From Inquilinus sp052113205 (GTDB lineage: Bacteria > Pseudomonadota > Alphaproteobacteria > DSM-16000 > Inquilinaceae), in assembly GCF_052113205.1 (NCBI RefSeq), contig NZ_JBFRCU010000020.1, forward strand, positions 1-64,000: 64,000 bases of DNA, in the 5' to 3' direction. Position numbers and translations under genes: made by a program. Below are positions 43,543-51,731 of this stretch, piece after piece; within the stretch, counting starts at the first letter, position 1, and the number at the start of each line of letters is the position of its first letter. The notes beneath the pieces were generated by a model. It did no database searches. It saw nothing but the letters and a program-made list of their open reading frames with translations, and was not told the origin of the DNA.

Positions 43543-43961
43543 CGATGATCGATCAGCCGGCCGCTGACGGCCTGGTGACGCTGCAGCCGGAAGGCTGGCC
43601 GGCGCCGAAGGGCTATGCCAACGGTATGATGGGGCGCGGCCAGGTGGTCTTCGTCGGCGGCCAGATCGGCTGGGATGCGGAAGGCCGCTTCGCCGACGGC
43701 ATGGTCGGCCAGATCGCCCAGGCGCTGCGCAACATCCTGGCGGTGCTGGCCGCGGCCGGCGCCGGCCCGCAGCACATCGCCCGGCTGACCTGGTATGTCA
43801 CCGACATGGAGGCCTACCGCGCCAACCTGAAGCCGCTCGGCCGCGCCTATCGCGAGGTGATGGGCGCGCATTACCCGGCGATGGCGGTGATGCGGGTGGT
43901 CGAGCTGGTGGAGCGCGAGGCGCTGGTCGAGATCGAAGCCACCGCCGTGCTGCCGGAGTGA
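43539..43961 (+). CDS. RidA family protein (enamine/imine deaminase)
   Basis: A 140-residue Rid/YjgF/UK114 protein. KGYANGMMGRGQVVFVGGQIGWD and the C-terminal HYPAMAVMRVVELVEREALVEIEATAVLPE are family patterns. RidA proteins hydrolyse reactive 2-aminoacrylate-like enamines; one in a 2-aminobenzoyl-CoA operon could release ammonia from an amino-substituted ring intermediate. The usual R105 position is R in AVMRVV. The GTG start is preferred because it overlaps the previous stop as GTGA with GGAG nine bases before; an ATG 9 bases upstream and another 6 bases downstream are alternatives. Confidence 0.88.
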   Translation: MTMIDQPAADGLVTLQPEGWPAPKGYANGMMGRGQVVFVGGQIGWDAEGRFADGMVGQIAQALRNILAVLAAAGAGPQHIARLTWYVTDMEAYRANLKPLGRAYREVMGAHYPAMAVMRVVELVEREALVEIEATAVLPE

Positions 43962-44809
43962 TGGGGATGGCCGCCCTCCGCTATGGCGACCCGGACTGGT
44001 GCGAGCGGGAGTACAACCCGCGGGTCACCGTGCCGGACATGGCCGTCGTCTTCGGCCGCTGGCTCGAGACCGCCGCGGCGACGCGGGCGCGGCTGCCGCA
44101 CCAGACGGGCATCGCTTATGGCGCGGATCCGCGCGAGACGCTGGACCTGTTTCGGGCCGACCGGCCGCGCGGCGCCGTGGTGTTCATCCATGGCGGCTAC
44201 TGGCGTGCCTCCTCCAAAGACGAGGTGTCTTGGGCCGCCGCGGCGCTGGTGCCGGCCGGCTTCACCACGGTGGTGCTGAACTATCCGCTGTGCCCGCAGA
44301 CCACGGTCGCCGGCATCGCCGAAAGCTGCCGCCGGGCCATCGCCTTCGCCTGGACCACTCTGCTGGGCGAGGCCGAGCGGCGCTGCCTGATCGTCAGCGG
44401 CCATTCCGCCGGCGGCTACCTGACGGCATCGATGCTGGCGACCGACTGGCCGGTGCGCGGCCTGCCNGTGGCGCCCTTCGCCGGCGGCCTGTCGATCTCC
44501 GGCGTGTTCGACCTGCGGCCGCTGCTGCGCACCAGCATGAACGAGCTGATCCGCCTGACGCCGGAGCAGGCCTCTGGCTGGAGCCTGCACGAGACGCCGC
44601 AGCCGGCGTCGGGCGCGCCGCTGGAACTGCTGGTCGGCGGCGACGAGCCGGCGGAGTTCCACCGCCAGTCGGCGCTGATGGCGGCGGCCTGGCCGGGCCT
44701 CGCCCGCGCGCCGACCGCGGTGCCGGGCCGGCACCATTTCGACGTGGTCGAGCAGATCGGCCATCACGGCAACCCGGTCTTCGACGCGGTGCTGCGGCTG
44801 GCGCGCTAA
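43961..44809 (+). CDS. Alpha/beta hydrolase (kynurenine formamidase-like)
   Basis: A 282-residue alpha/beta hydrolase. FIHGGYWRASSKDEVSW is the HGGYW oxyanion motif of the esterase-like kynurenine formamidases, the nucleophile serine is in SGHSAGGYL, and the catalytic histidine in GRHHFDVV. An N makes one residue ambiguous. Kynurenine formamidase turns N-formylkynurenine into kynurenine, one step before anthranilate (2-aminobenzoate). Its place as last gene of this operon therefore supports an anthranilate theme, though the specific substrate is inferred. Its ATG overlaps the RidA stop. Confidence 0.87.
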   Translation: MGMAALRYGDPDWCEREYNPRVTVPDMAVVFGRWLETAAATRARLPHQTGIAYGADPRETLDLFRADRPRGAVVFIHGGYWRASSKDEVSWAAAALVPAGFTTVVLNYPLCPQTTVAGIAESCRRAIAFAWTTLLGEAERRCLIVSGHSAGGYLTASMLATDWPVRGLXVAPFAGGLSISGVFDLRPLLRTSMNELIRLTPEQASGWSLHETPQPASGAPLELLVGGDEPAEFHRQSALMAAAWPGLARAPTAVPGRHHFDVVEQIGHHGNPVFDAVLRLAR

Positions 44810-44831
44810 CTGGAGATCGGCTGATCGCCGC

Positions 44832-45287
44832 TCATGTCAGGAAACGGTCCTCCTGACCCGGCACCGGCAGCATGCAGCTGTCGCTGCGGCCGAACAGGCG
44901 CAGGCGGTTGCGCGCCAGCAGCCCATACAGCCGTTCGCGCCAGCCGAAGGGCAGGACCAGCAGCGCCGACACGAGCGACCAGGGGAAGCCGAGGCCGAGC
45001 GCGGTCCGGATCACGCTTTCCGACTTCAGCCAGGCGACGCCGTCGGCCAGCAGGATGTTGGTCTCGAAATCCTCGGGGTCGAGCCCGTAATGGACATACA
45101 GCGCGCGGCCGGTGCGGGACTGCGCCGGCAGCAGCCGGAACCGCTTCGCCGTGTCGTGCTTCAGGATGAACCGGGCCCAGCCGGAGCACAGGACGCAATG
45201 GCCGTCGAAGATGATCACCGGTCGGTCGTCGGGGAAGGCCGGCACCGCCGGATCTTGCCGCCAGCTATAAGGTTCGCGCTCGATCAT
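44832..45287 (-). CDS. DCC1-like thiol-disulfide oxidoreductase family protein (DUF393)
   Basis: A 151-residue protein of the DCC family, named for the motif D-x-x-C-x-x-C seen here as FDGHCVLCSGWARF (about residues 28-41). The rest (LPAQSRTGRALYVHYGLDPEDF, TALGLGFPWSLVSALLVLPFGWRERLYGLLARNRLRLFGR) is typical, including the C-terminal C that follows in SCMLPV. A thioredoxin-like fold and redox role are assumed; no physiological partner is known. It is convergent with the aryl-CoA operon, 22 bases between stops. Confidence 0.9.
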   Translation of the reverse strand: MIEREPYSWRQDPAVPAFPDDRPVIIFDGHCVLCSGWARFILKHDTAKRFRLLPAQSRTGRALYVHYGLDPEDFETNILLADGVAWLKSESVIRTALGLGFPWSLVSALLVLPFGWRERLYGLLARNRLRLFGRSDSCMLPVPGQEDRFLT

Positions 45288-45457
45288 GCCGCTCCGGCCC
45301 GCCTGATTGCTGCCGGGTAGAAAGGCTAGGGCATCGGCCGGGCGGGCGCGCTGCGGCGGATTGTCGGCGGATCAAGGCGAGGCGGACTGGACGATATTTC
45401 CTTGATCCGAAGCGGAAGGACGGGTCGACTATCCGCAAAACTGATCGGGAGGACTGC

Positions 45458-46003
45458 ATGGCGACGTCGCTGGCCGATTATGTCCGCCAGATGGCCCGCA
45501 ACAACGCCTGGGCCAATGCCCGGCTGCACGCGGCCTGCCTGCGGTTGACGCCGGAGGAGTTCGCGGCGCCGCGCACCGGCTTCTTCCCGTCGCTGCGGCG
45601 GACCCTGAACCACATCCTGATCGTCGATCGTTCCTACCTGGCCGATCTGACGGGCGCCGGCCGGCGCTATCCGGTCGACCCGGTCCCCTATCCCGATGCG
45701 GTCGACCTGGCCGCGGCCCAAGCCCGGATCGACCGCGATCTGGTGGAATTCTGCGACGGGCTGGACGAGGCCGGCCTCGACCGGGTGGTACCGATCGACC
45801 GCCGCGACGGGGTCGCCTATCGCGAGACGGTCAGCGCCATCCTGGCGCACCTGTTCCAGCATCAGATCCACCATCGCGGCCAGGCCCATGCCATGCTGTC
45901 CGGCACCCGGGTGGCGCCGCCGCAGCTCGACGAGTTCTTCCTCGCCTCCGACGCGCCGCGGCGCGAGGCCGAGCTGAGGCGGTTGGGGCTGGAGCGGCGA
46001 TAG
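45458..46003 (+). CDS. DinB family protein
   Basis: A 181-residue four-helix-bundle protein of the DinB/YfiT superfamily. The three metal-ligand histidines are visible in RTLNHILIVDRSYL, HLFQHQIHHRGQA (two in the last helix). The start of the bundle reads NNAWANARLHAACLRLTPEEF. Members are metal-dependent thiol-S-transferases or stress proteins of unknown function. ATG behind GGGAGGA. It is convergent with the TetR gene, 6 bases apart. Confidence 0.92.
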   Translation: MATSLADYVRQMARNNAWANARLHAACLRLTPEEFAAPRTGFFPSLRRTLNHILIVDRSYLADLTGAGRRYPVDPVPYPDAVDLAAAQARIDRDLVEFCDGLDEAGLDRVVPIDRRDGVAYRETVSAILAHLFQHQIHHRGQAHAMLSGTRVAPPQLDEFFLASDAPRREAELRRLGLERR

Positions 46004-46009
46004 GCCGGA

Positions 46010-46627
46010 TCAGGCGCTGGCGTCCCGGCCCAGCTGCGCCTCGACCAGCGCCTCGGCGGCCCAGACGATGGCGCGGCCGGGGCCGGCGCGGCCGGGCAGG
46101 GTCTGGCTGATCGCATAGGCGCCCTCGACCAGCAGCACCAGCCCGTCGGCCAGCGACTGGGGATCGGGCGCGCCGAGCGCCTCGGCCAGGCGCAGCATCC
46201 GGCGGCGCAGCTCGCGCTTGTTCTCCTCCGACACGCGGCGGCCGGGGTGGCTCGGCTCCGGGAACTCGGTGGCGTCGTTGGTGAAGGGGCAGCCGCGATA
46301 ATCCGGTGCGGTGGTGCGGTCGGCCAGGTACTCCATCATCGCCCGCAGCTGCGCCCGCGGATCGCCCTCATGCTTGGCGAAGGCGCGATCCCAGCGCTGC
46401 CAATAGGCGGCATTGCGATCCTCGAGATAGGCGACGATCAGGTCGTCCTTCGACGGGAAGGCGCGGTACAGGCTGATCTTCGCCACCCCCGCCTCCTTGG
46501 CGATCGCGTCGACCCCGACCGCGCGGATGCCCTGGCGGTAGAAGAGGTCGTCGGCCGCTGCGAAGATCCGGTCGCGCGCCCGCTTCGGCGCAGCCTCGGG
46601 GATCGGGGTGGTGCTCGTCTCCGTCAT
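46010..46627 (-). CDS. TetR/AcrR family regulator of the MFS gene
   Basis: A 205-residue regulator with the HTH VDAIAKEAGVAKISLYRAFPSKDDLI (about residues 40-65). The C-terminal domain carries the segment DYRGCPFTNDATEFPEP, the GC.F.N...E pattern common in TetR proteins next to efflux pumps. The gene is divergent from the MFS transporter and the gap holds two copies of the AACCGATCGGTT palindrome, so it likely represses both itself and the transporter. Confidence 0.93.
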   Translation of the reverse strand: MTETSTTPIPEAAPKRARDRIFAAADDLFYRQGIRAVGVDAIAKEAGVAKISLYRAFPSKDDLIVAYLEDRNAAYWQRWDRAFAKHEGDPRAQLRAMMEYLADRTTAPDYRGCPFTNDATEFPEPSHPGRRVSEENKRELRRRMLRLAEALGAPDPQSLADGLVLLVEGAYAISQTLPGRAGPGRAIVWAAEALVEAQLGRDASA

Positions 46628-46642
46628 CGCGGAACCCTTGAC

Positions 46643-46695
46643 ATGTAACCGATCGGTTCGTACCTCTTCACAACCGACGAACCGATCGGTTACAT
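46643..46695. promoter_or_regulatory. Double TetR operator (two AACCGATCGGTT sites in inverted 19-bp units)
   Basis: ATGTAACCGATCGGTTCGT and its exact reverse complement ACGAACCGATCGGTTACAT bracket 15 bases, each with a perfect 12-bp palindrome. A TTGACA box (46638-46643) touches the left copy and would be the -35 of the MFS promoter. Two dimers could bind on the same promoter region. Confidence 0.85.
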
Positions 46696-46745
46696 TTGGG
46701 CCTGAGCGCGGCCTTTGTCCACCCGGATCCGGAAAGGGATCATCG

Positions 46746-48035
46746 ATGACCGCCCTTGTCGCGCGCCTGCTGTCAGGCCGAGCGCATTACGGTTGGATCG
46801 CCGCGGCGGTCGCCTTCTTCGTACTGCTCGCCGCCGCCGGCGTCCGGGCCACGCCCAGCGTGCTGATCGTGCCGCTGGAGCAGGCCTTCGGCTGGAGCCG
46901 CGAGACCATCTCCTTCGCCATCGGCGTGAACATCTTTCTCTACGGCCTGATGGGACCCTTCGCCGCGGCGGCGATGCAGCGCTTCGGCATCCGCCCGGTG
47001 ATCATCTTCGCCCTGGCAGTGCTGGCCGCCGCCGTGTCCGGCTCGACGCTGGTCACGCAGGAATGGCAGCTGGTGCTGACCTGGGGCCTGTTCGTCGGCT
47101 TCGGCAGCGGCATCGCCGCGATGGTGTTCGGCGCCACCATCGTCAACCGTTGGTTCCAGGAGCGGCGCGGCCTGGTCATGGGCCTGCTGACCGCCAGCAC
47201 CGCCACCGGGTCGCTGGTGTTCCTGCCGATCCTGGCCGCGGTGGCCGAGAATTACGGCTGGCAGTCGGTGGCCTGGGTGGTGGCCGGTGCGGTCGCGGCG
47301 ATGATTCCGGTGGTCTTCCTGCTGCTGCCGGAGCGGCCGCAGGATGTCGGCCTGTCGCGGCTGGGCGAGGCGCCGGGCGCGGCGCCTGCGGTGGCCACCG
47401 GCAACCCGATCCTCACCGCCTTCCGCATCCTCGGCCGGGCCTCGAAGAAGCGCGACTTCTGGCTGCTGGCCGGCAGCTTCTTCGTCTGCGGCCTGACCAC
47501 CAACGGGCTGATCGGCACCCATCTGATCGCCGCCTGCATGGACCAGGGCATTCCGGCCACCACCGGCGCCGGCCTCCTGGCCGCCATGGGCATCTTCGAC
47601 CTGATCGGCACCACCGCCTCGGGCTGGCTGTCGGATCGCTATTCCAGCCGCAAGCTGCTGTTCTGGTATTACGGGCTGCGCGGCCTGTCGCTGATCTACC
47701 TGCCCTTCTCCGGCTTCAGCTTCTACGGCCTGTCGGTCTTCGCCGTGTTCTACGGCCTCGACTGGATCGCCACCGTGCCGCCGACGTTGAAGCTGACCAA
47801 CGACGCCTTCGGCAAGGACGACGCGCCGGTGGTGTTCGGCTGGATCGCCGCGTCGCACCAGGTCGGGGCCGCCACCGCCGCCTTCGGCGCCGGAGTGGTC
47901 CGCACCGCCATGGACGGCTATCTCCTGGCCTTCCTGGTCGCCGGGGTGATCTGCGTCGGCACCGCCTTCATGGTGCTGGCGATCGGCCGCGGCCAGCGCC
48001 CGGCCACGGGCCGGCTGGTCGAAGCCACCGCCTGA
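46746..48035 (+). CDS. MFS transporter (OFA/MCT-like)
   Basis: A 429-residue integral membrane protein with 12 hydrophobic helices. The family loop between helices 2 and 3 (FGIRPVIIF region) and FGATIVNRWFQERRGLVMGLLTASTATGS, followed by GWLSDRYSSRKLLFWYYGLRG in the second half, place it in the oxalate/formate antiporter and monocarboxylate branch. It carries an anion or drug across the inner membrane; direction is not determinable. The ATG is preceded by GAAAGGGATC. Regulated by the divergent TetR protein. Confidence 0.92.
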   Translation: MTALVARLLSGRAHYGWIAAAVAFFVLLAAAGVRATPSVLIVPLEQAFGWSRETISFAIGVNIFLYGLMGPFAAAAMQRFGIRPVIIFALAVLAAAVSGSTLVTQEWQLVLTWGLFVGFGSGIAAMVFGATIVNRWFQERRGLVMGLLTASTATGSLVFLPILAAVAENYGWQSVAWVVAGAVAAMIPVVFLLLPERPQDVGLSRLGEAPGAAPAVATGNPILTAFRILGRASKKRDFWLLAGSFFVCGLTTNGLIGTHLIAACMDQGIPATTGAGLLAAMGIFDLIGTTASGWLSDRYSSRKLLFWYYGLRGLSLIYLPFSGFSFYGLSVFAVFYGLDWIATVPPTLKLTNDAFGKDDAPVVFGWIAASHQVGAATAAFGAGVVRTAMDGYLLAFLVAGVICVGTAFMVLAIGRGQRPATGRLVEATA

Positions 48036-48146
48036 TCCGGGCCGCCGGGGCGGGGGAAGCCCTGTCCCGGCGGTTCGAGGGGTGGTCATCCGCCGCGGCC
48101 CGCGGCAGTCTCTCCGGCAACGAATCGGTGTTCGGGGAGAGGCTTC

Positions 48147-49721
48147 ATGGCGGACAACTGCGCCCAGGCGATCATCGACGCCTTTACCCGCAGCGGCGTG
48201 GACACCGCCTTCGGCATCCCCGGCGTGCACACGCTCGAACTATACCGCGCCCTCGGCCGCAACGGGCTGCGCCATGTCGCCGTGCGGCACGAGCAGGGGG
48301 CGGCCTTCATGGCCGACGGCCATGCCCGGGCCAGCGGCCGCCCGGCGATCTGCGTGCTGATCACCGGCCCCGGCCTGCTCAACGCCGCCACCGGCATCGG
48401 CCAGGCCTATTCCGACAGCGTGCCGATGGTGGTGCTGTCCACCGTCAACGCCCGCCCGGATCTCGGCCTCGGCCGCGGCGAGCTGCACGAGATGCGCAAC
48501 CAGCGCCTGGCGATGGAGGGGCTGGTCGCCTCCGCCCTCACCGTGATCGATCCGTCCCAGGCCCGCGCCGTGGCCGATCTCAGCCTGGCCCGGATGAGTC
48601 TGGGCCGGCCGCGGCCGGTCTATATCGAGCTGCCGCTCGACATCGCCACGGCCGAGGCGCCCGCGGATGCCGGCGGGTTGCCGGCGCTGCCGCTGCCGGC
48701 CCCGAACCCGGCGGCGCTGGTCCAGGCGGCCGAGTTGCTGCGCGGCGCCGAGCGGCCGCTGATCCTGCTCGGCGGCGGTGCGGTCGGGGCGTCTGCCGCG
48801 GCCCGGCGCCTGGCGGCGAGCCTGGGCGCCGTCGTCGCCTGCTCGATNGCCGGCAAGGGAATCGTGCCCGACGACGATCCGCATTCGATCGGCTCGCGCA
48901 TCGGCACGGGCGAGGGGCAGCGGCTGATCGGCGAGGCCGATGTCGTGCTCGCCGTCGGCACCGAGCTGGCGCTGAACGACCGTTGGTCGCCGCTGCGCCT
49001 GCCGGCCGCGCTGATCCGGGTCGACCTCGACCCCGACGTTCTGGTGCGCGATCACCGGCCGGCGGTGCCGCTGCTCTGCGACGCCGGGCAGGCGCTGGAG
49101 GGGCTGGCCGCGGCGCTGTCCGACCTGCGCGGCCGTGCCGTCTGGGCTGGCGACCTCGGGCCGGTGCGGCAGGCCGCTGACACGGCTGAGTTCGGCGACA
49201 AGCCCGGCCATCTGGCGTTCCTGGCCACGCTGCGCGACGCGCTGCCGGACGACGCGGTGGTGGTCTCGGACATGACCCAGATCGCCTATACCGGCAATGT
49301 CGTGTTCCCGGCGCGGCAGCCGCGCGGCTGGCTGCACCCGGTCGGCTTCGGCACGCTGGGCTATGCCCTGCCGGCGGCGATCGGGGCCAAGCTGGCGCGG
49401 CCGGATGCGCAGGTGGTGGCGCTGGCCGGCGACTACGGGCTCGGCTTCACCTGCCAGGAGCTGGGGACGGCCGCCGATCTCGGTCTCGGCCTGCCGGTCG
49501 TGGTCTGGAACAACCGCGGCCTGGGCCAGATCGCCTATGGCATGGACAAGGCCGGGATCGATCGGCTGGGCGTCGACATCGACCCGCCGGCCTTCGACGC
49601 CATGGCCGCGACCTATGGCTGCGGCTATGCCGCGGTCGACGACCCGCGCCACCTGCCGCAGCGCCTGGCCGCCGCCTTCGAGGACAGCAAGCCGACCCTG
49701 ATCGAGGTCGCGGCCGGATAG
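48147..49721 (+). CDS. TPP-dependent 2-oxo acid decarboxylase (5-guanidino-2-oxopentanoate decarboxylase-like)
   Basis: A 524-residue thiamine diphosphate enzyme of the acetolactate synthase fold. The N-terminal FGIPGVHTLELYRAL with the catalytic glutamate in VRHEQGAAFMADGHAR, the central FAD-less Rossmann domain (LILLGGGAVGASAAA) and the TPP motif LAGDYGLGFTCQELGTAADLGL...NN (GDG-type with GDY) are in order. GIPGVHT rather than GNPG resembles AruI, which decarboxylates 2-ketoarginine in the arginine transaminase pathway. One codon contains an N. It lies 111 bases behind the MFS gene; GGGGAGAGG precedes the ATG. Substrate assignment is moderate. Confidence 0.85.
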   Translation: MADNCAQAIIDAFTRSGVDTAFGIPGVHTLELYRALGRNGLRHVAVRHEQGAAFMADGHARASGRPAICVLITGPGLLNAATGIGQAYSDSVPMVVLSTVNARPDLGLGRGELHEMRNQRLAMEGLVASALTVIDPSQARAVADLSLARMSLGRPRPVYIELPLDIATAEAPADAGGLPALPLPAPNPAALVQAAELLRGAERPLILLGGGAVGASAAARRLAASLGAVVACSXAGKGIVPDDDPHSIGSRIGTGEGQRLIGEADVVLAVGTELALNDRWSPLRLPAALIRVDLDPDVLVRDHRPAVPLLCDAGQALEGLAAALSDLRGRAVWAGDLGPVRQAADTAEFGDKPGHLAFLATLRDALPDDAVVVSDMTQIAYTGNVVFPARQPRGWLHPVGFGTLGYALPAAIGAKLARPDAQVVALAGDYGLGFTCQELGTAADLGLGLPVVVWNNRGLGQIAYGMDKAGIDRLGVDIDPPAFDAMAATYGCGYAAVDDPRHLPQRLAAAFEDSKPTLIEVAAG

Positions 49722-49800
49722 GAACCAGCCTTCGCCGCCGGCCGTTCCCCGAATAGATGGTCCGCGTCCCGCGGCCGTCCATCTGACCAGGGAGAGCGGC

Positions 49801-50367
49801 ATGACCGAACGTCTCGACGGACGCAGGATCGCCGTGCTCGTCGCCCACGGCTTCGAGCAGGTGGAGATGACCGAGCCGGTCAAGGCCTTGAAGCAGGCCG
49901 GCGCCAGGGTCGACATCGTCAGCCCGGAAGCCGTGCAGGTGACCGGCCACAAGCATCTCGACAAGGGCGACAGCTTCCCGGTCGACGTGCCGCTCGATCA
50001 GGCCGCGTCCGAGGGCTATGACGGCCTGCTGATCCCGGGCGGCGTGCACAGCCCGGACCGGCTGCGCACCGACAAGAAGGCGCTCAGCTTCGTCCGCGCC
50101 TTCTTCGAAGCCGGCAAGCCGGTGGCGGCGATCTGCCATGGGCCGCAGCTGCTGATCAGCGCCGGGGTGGTCGAGAACTGCGAGATGACCGGGTACAAGG
50201 CGATCCAGATCGATCTGCGCAATGCCGGCGCCACGGTCTATGACCGCGAGGTGGTGGTCGACCAGGGCGTGGTCACCAGCCGGTCGCCGGACGACCTCCC
50301 GGCCTTCAACGCCAGGATGGTCGAGGAATTCGCCGAGGGCGAGCACAGCGGCCGGATGGCCGGCTGA
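49801..50367 (+). CDS. DJ-1/PfpI family protein (type 1 glutamine amidotransferase-like)
   Basis: A 188-residue protein of the PfpI subgroup. The nucleophile elbow is AAICHGPQLLISAGV with the cysteine of ICHGP, and the acidic partner in HGFEQVEMTEP and GGVHSPDRLRTD. These proteins act as small proteases, chaperones or deglycase-like enzymes on glyoxal-modified groups. The start is preceded by GGGAGAGCGGC. It is 79 bases behind the TPP enzyme and may be co-transcribed. Confidence 0.92.
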   Translation: MTERLDGRRIAVLVAHGFEQVEMTEPVKALKQAGARVDIVSPEAVQVTGHKHLDKGDSFPVDVPLDQAASEGYDGLLIPGGVHSPDRLRTDKKALSFVRAFFEAGKPVAAICHGPQLLISAGVVENCEMTGYKAIQIDLRNAGATVYDREVVVDQGVVTSRSPDDLPAFNARMVEEFAEGEHSGRMAG

Positions 50368-50682
50368 GAGGCCGTGCATTGCCTCTCCCGCTTGCGAGAA
50401 CCTGTTCAGAACAGCGATCCATCCCTTTGCCGTCATTCCCGCGAAAGCGGGAATCTCCTTCCGGTCAAAGCGTGACGAGATCCCCGCTTTCGCGGGGATG
50501 ACGGGTTGGGGAATTCTGAAACGCCCTGGCATGCGGGGAACACCACGCACACGGCTCCGGCCACGGCGACCGGTGCTCCGGTCAGCCGTGCCGGTGGATG
50601 TGGGCGAGCATCTGCAGGTGGTCTGCCAGGCGTTGCGCTCGTTGTCCTGGCGGCGGCGTTCGGCTCGTCCGACATCGGCCGA
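50368..50682. other. 315-base intergenic region with repeat and remnant-like sequence
   Basis: Holds repeat A copy 3 and then about 180 bases with no clear gene. Open frames here lack a ribosome-binding site and run over the C-terminus of the hypothetical gene on the other strand. Confidence 0.5.
50431..50503. repeat. Palindromic repeat family A, copy 3 (left flank of a hypothetical gene)
   Basis: A 73-base element with arms CGTCATTCCCGCGAAAGCGG and its counterpart ending CGCGGGGATGACG. The central loop CTTCCGGTCAAAGCGTGACG is the same, inverted, as that of copy 4. The two copies differ at only four positions when one is reverse-complemented. Confidence 0.88.
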
Positions 50683-51612
50683 TCAGGGCGGGCCGCGGGG
50701 GCGGAGCGGGATCGGGCGCGGCCGTGGCGGGCGGGCCGGTGGCGGTGGCCGGCCGATCGTCCCCGGGCGCCGGGACGAGTTCCCGGTTCCGGTTGAAGAC
50801 TCGCCGGTGGCGAGGGTGTGCATGCGGCGCCCGCCCTTCGGGCCGGCGCCTGAATCATCAGTCCCGGACTTCGTCGCGGCGGCAGGCCCACCGGCCGGAG
50901 GAGTCCCGGAGGGCGGGAGGCCGAGGGCCCGGCACAGGCTGGCGATCAGGGCCTCGATCGGCAGGGCGGTGTCGGCGAGGTCGACGTCGATGCGCTCGTC
51001 CTCGGTCAGTTTTTCGCGGAGCTCGGCGGTCAGCCGCTCCTGGGCGTCGGCGTCGGGAACCGCGGCGATGGCGGCGGCGACGCCCTGGGCGATGGCTTGG
51101 CGCCGATCGTCCTTCTCGTCCTGCCGGGTCTTCCGCCGGGCTTCGGCCTCGCGCTGGGCCTGCTCCCGCTGCTGGCGCAGCCTGGCCTTGAGCGCGATGG
51201 CGCGGCGGATGCCGAGGAACAGGCTGCTGAAGCGGGTCTCGGCGTCCCCGGCGCGATCCAGATCGCCAGCCGTGAGGGCGGCGAGGGCCAGGGCGTGAAA
51301 GCCGCGGGCCAACTCCTCCGCGAGCGCCATCAGCTCGGTCAGCATCGCGGCGTCGGCCTCGATCGCACCCGGCCACCGGCGCAGCTTGAGCGCGACGGCG
51401 CGGCGGATGGCGAGGAAGAGAGTGCTGAAGCGGCTTTCGGCCTTGCCGGCGCGGTCGAGATCGCCGGCTGCAAGGGCGGCGATCGCCTCGGACTGTAAGG
51501 TCCGGGCCAGCTCCAAAGCGAGCTTGGTCAGCCCGGACAGCAGCTCGGTCTCCCGCTCGTCCGTGGACGGCGAAGCGGCGGAGGGAGTCTCGGCTGAGGA
51601 GGGATCGACCAT
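50683..51612 (-). CDS. Hypothetical protein with duplicated helical domain and Pro/Arg-rich tail
   Basis: A 309-residue protein of unknown function. Two similar helical segments follow each other: LQSEAIAALAAGDLDRAGKA...RFSTLFLAIRRAVALKLR (about 40-85) and LALAALTAGDLDRAGDAE...FSSLFLGIRRAIALKARL (about 102-145). A charged coiled coil (QREQAQREAEARRKTRQDEKDD) and an acidic helix (RLTAELREKLTEDERIDVDL) follow, then a low-complexity tail rich in Gly, Pro and Arg. The ATG giving MVDPSSAET is chosen; an upstream ATG (51657) is in frame, but a good promoter overlaps that stretch. No signal peptide or membrane helix is seen. Confidence 0.72.
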   Translation of the reverse strand: MVDPSSAETPSAASPSTDERETELLSGLTKLALELARTLQSEAIAALAAGDLDRAGKAESRFSTLFLAIRRAVALKLRRWPGAIEADAAMLTELMALAEELARGFHALALAALTAGDLDRAGDAETRFSSLFLGIRRAIALKARLRQQREQAQREAEARRKTRQDEKDDRRQAIAQGVAAAIAAVPDADAQERLTAELREKLTEDERIDVDLADTALPIEALIASLCRALGLPPSGTPPAGGPAAATKSGTDDSGAGPKGGRRMHTLATGESSTGTGNSSRRPGTIGRPPPPARPPRPRPIPLRPRGPP

Positions 51613-51618
51613 TCCTGA

Positions 51619-51647
51619 ATTAGAACAAAAGAAGAACATATAGTCAA
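51619..51647 (-). promoter_or_regulatory. Sigma-70-like promoter of the hypothetical gene, probably leaderless
   Basis: On the minus strand TTGACT (-35), 17 bases and TCTAAT (-10) lie immediately before the start codon. Transcription starting 7 bases after the -10 box would begin at the A of ATG 51612. The region is AT-rich against the surrounding GC-rich DNA. Confidence 0.6.
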
Positions 51648-51731
51648 GAGGAATCACCTCCCGATTGAATCATCATGGCAAGGTCGGGGCTATCCGACCT
51701 CTCCCGCCCCGTGAGAACAACCCCCAAAAGT

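Noticed and set aside
46715..49180. An 821-codon open frame across the MFS and TPP enzyme genes
   Set aside because: It is in a shifted frame relative to both real genes and would begin inside the promoter region.
50506..50796. Short plus-strand open frames to the left of the hypothetical gene
   Set aside because: No ribosome-binding site, Arg/Ala/Gly-rich translation, and they are antisense to the 3' part of the hypothetical gene.
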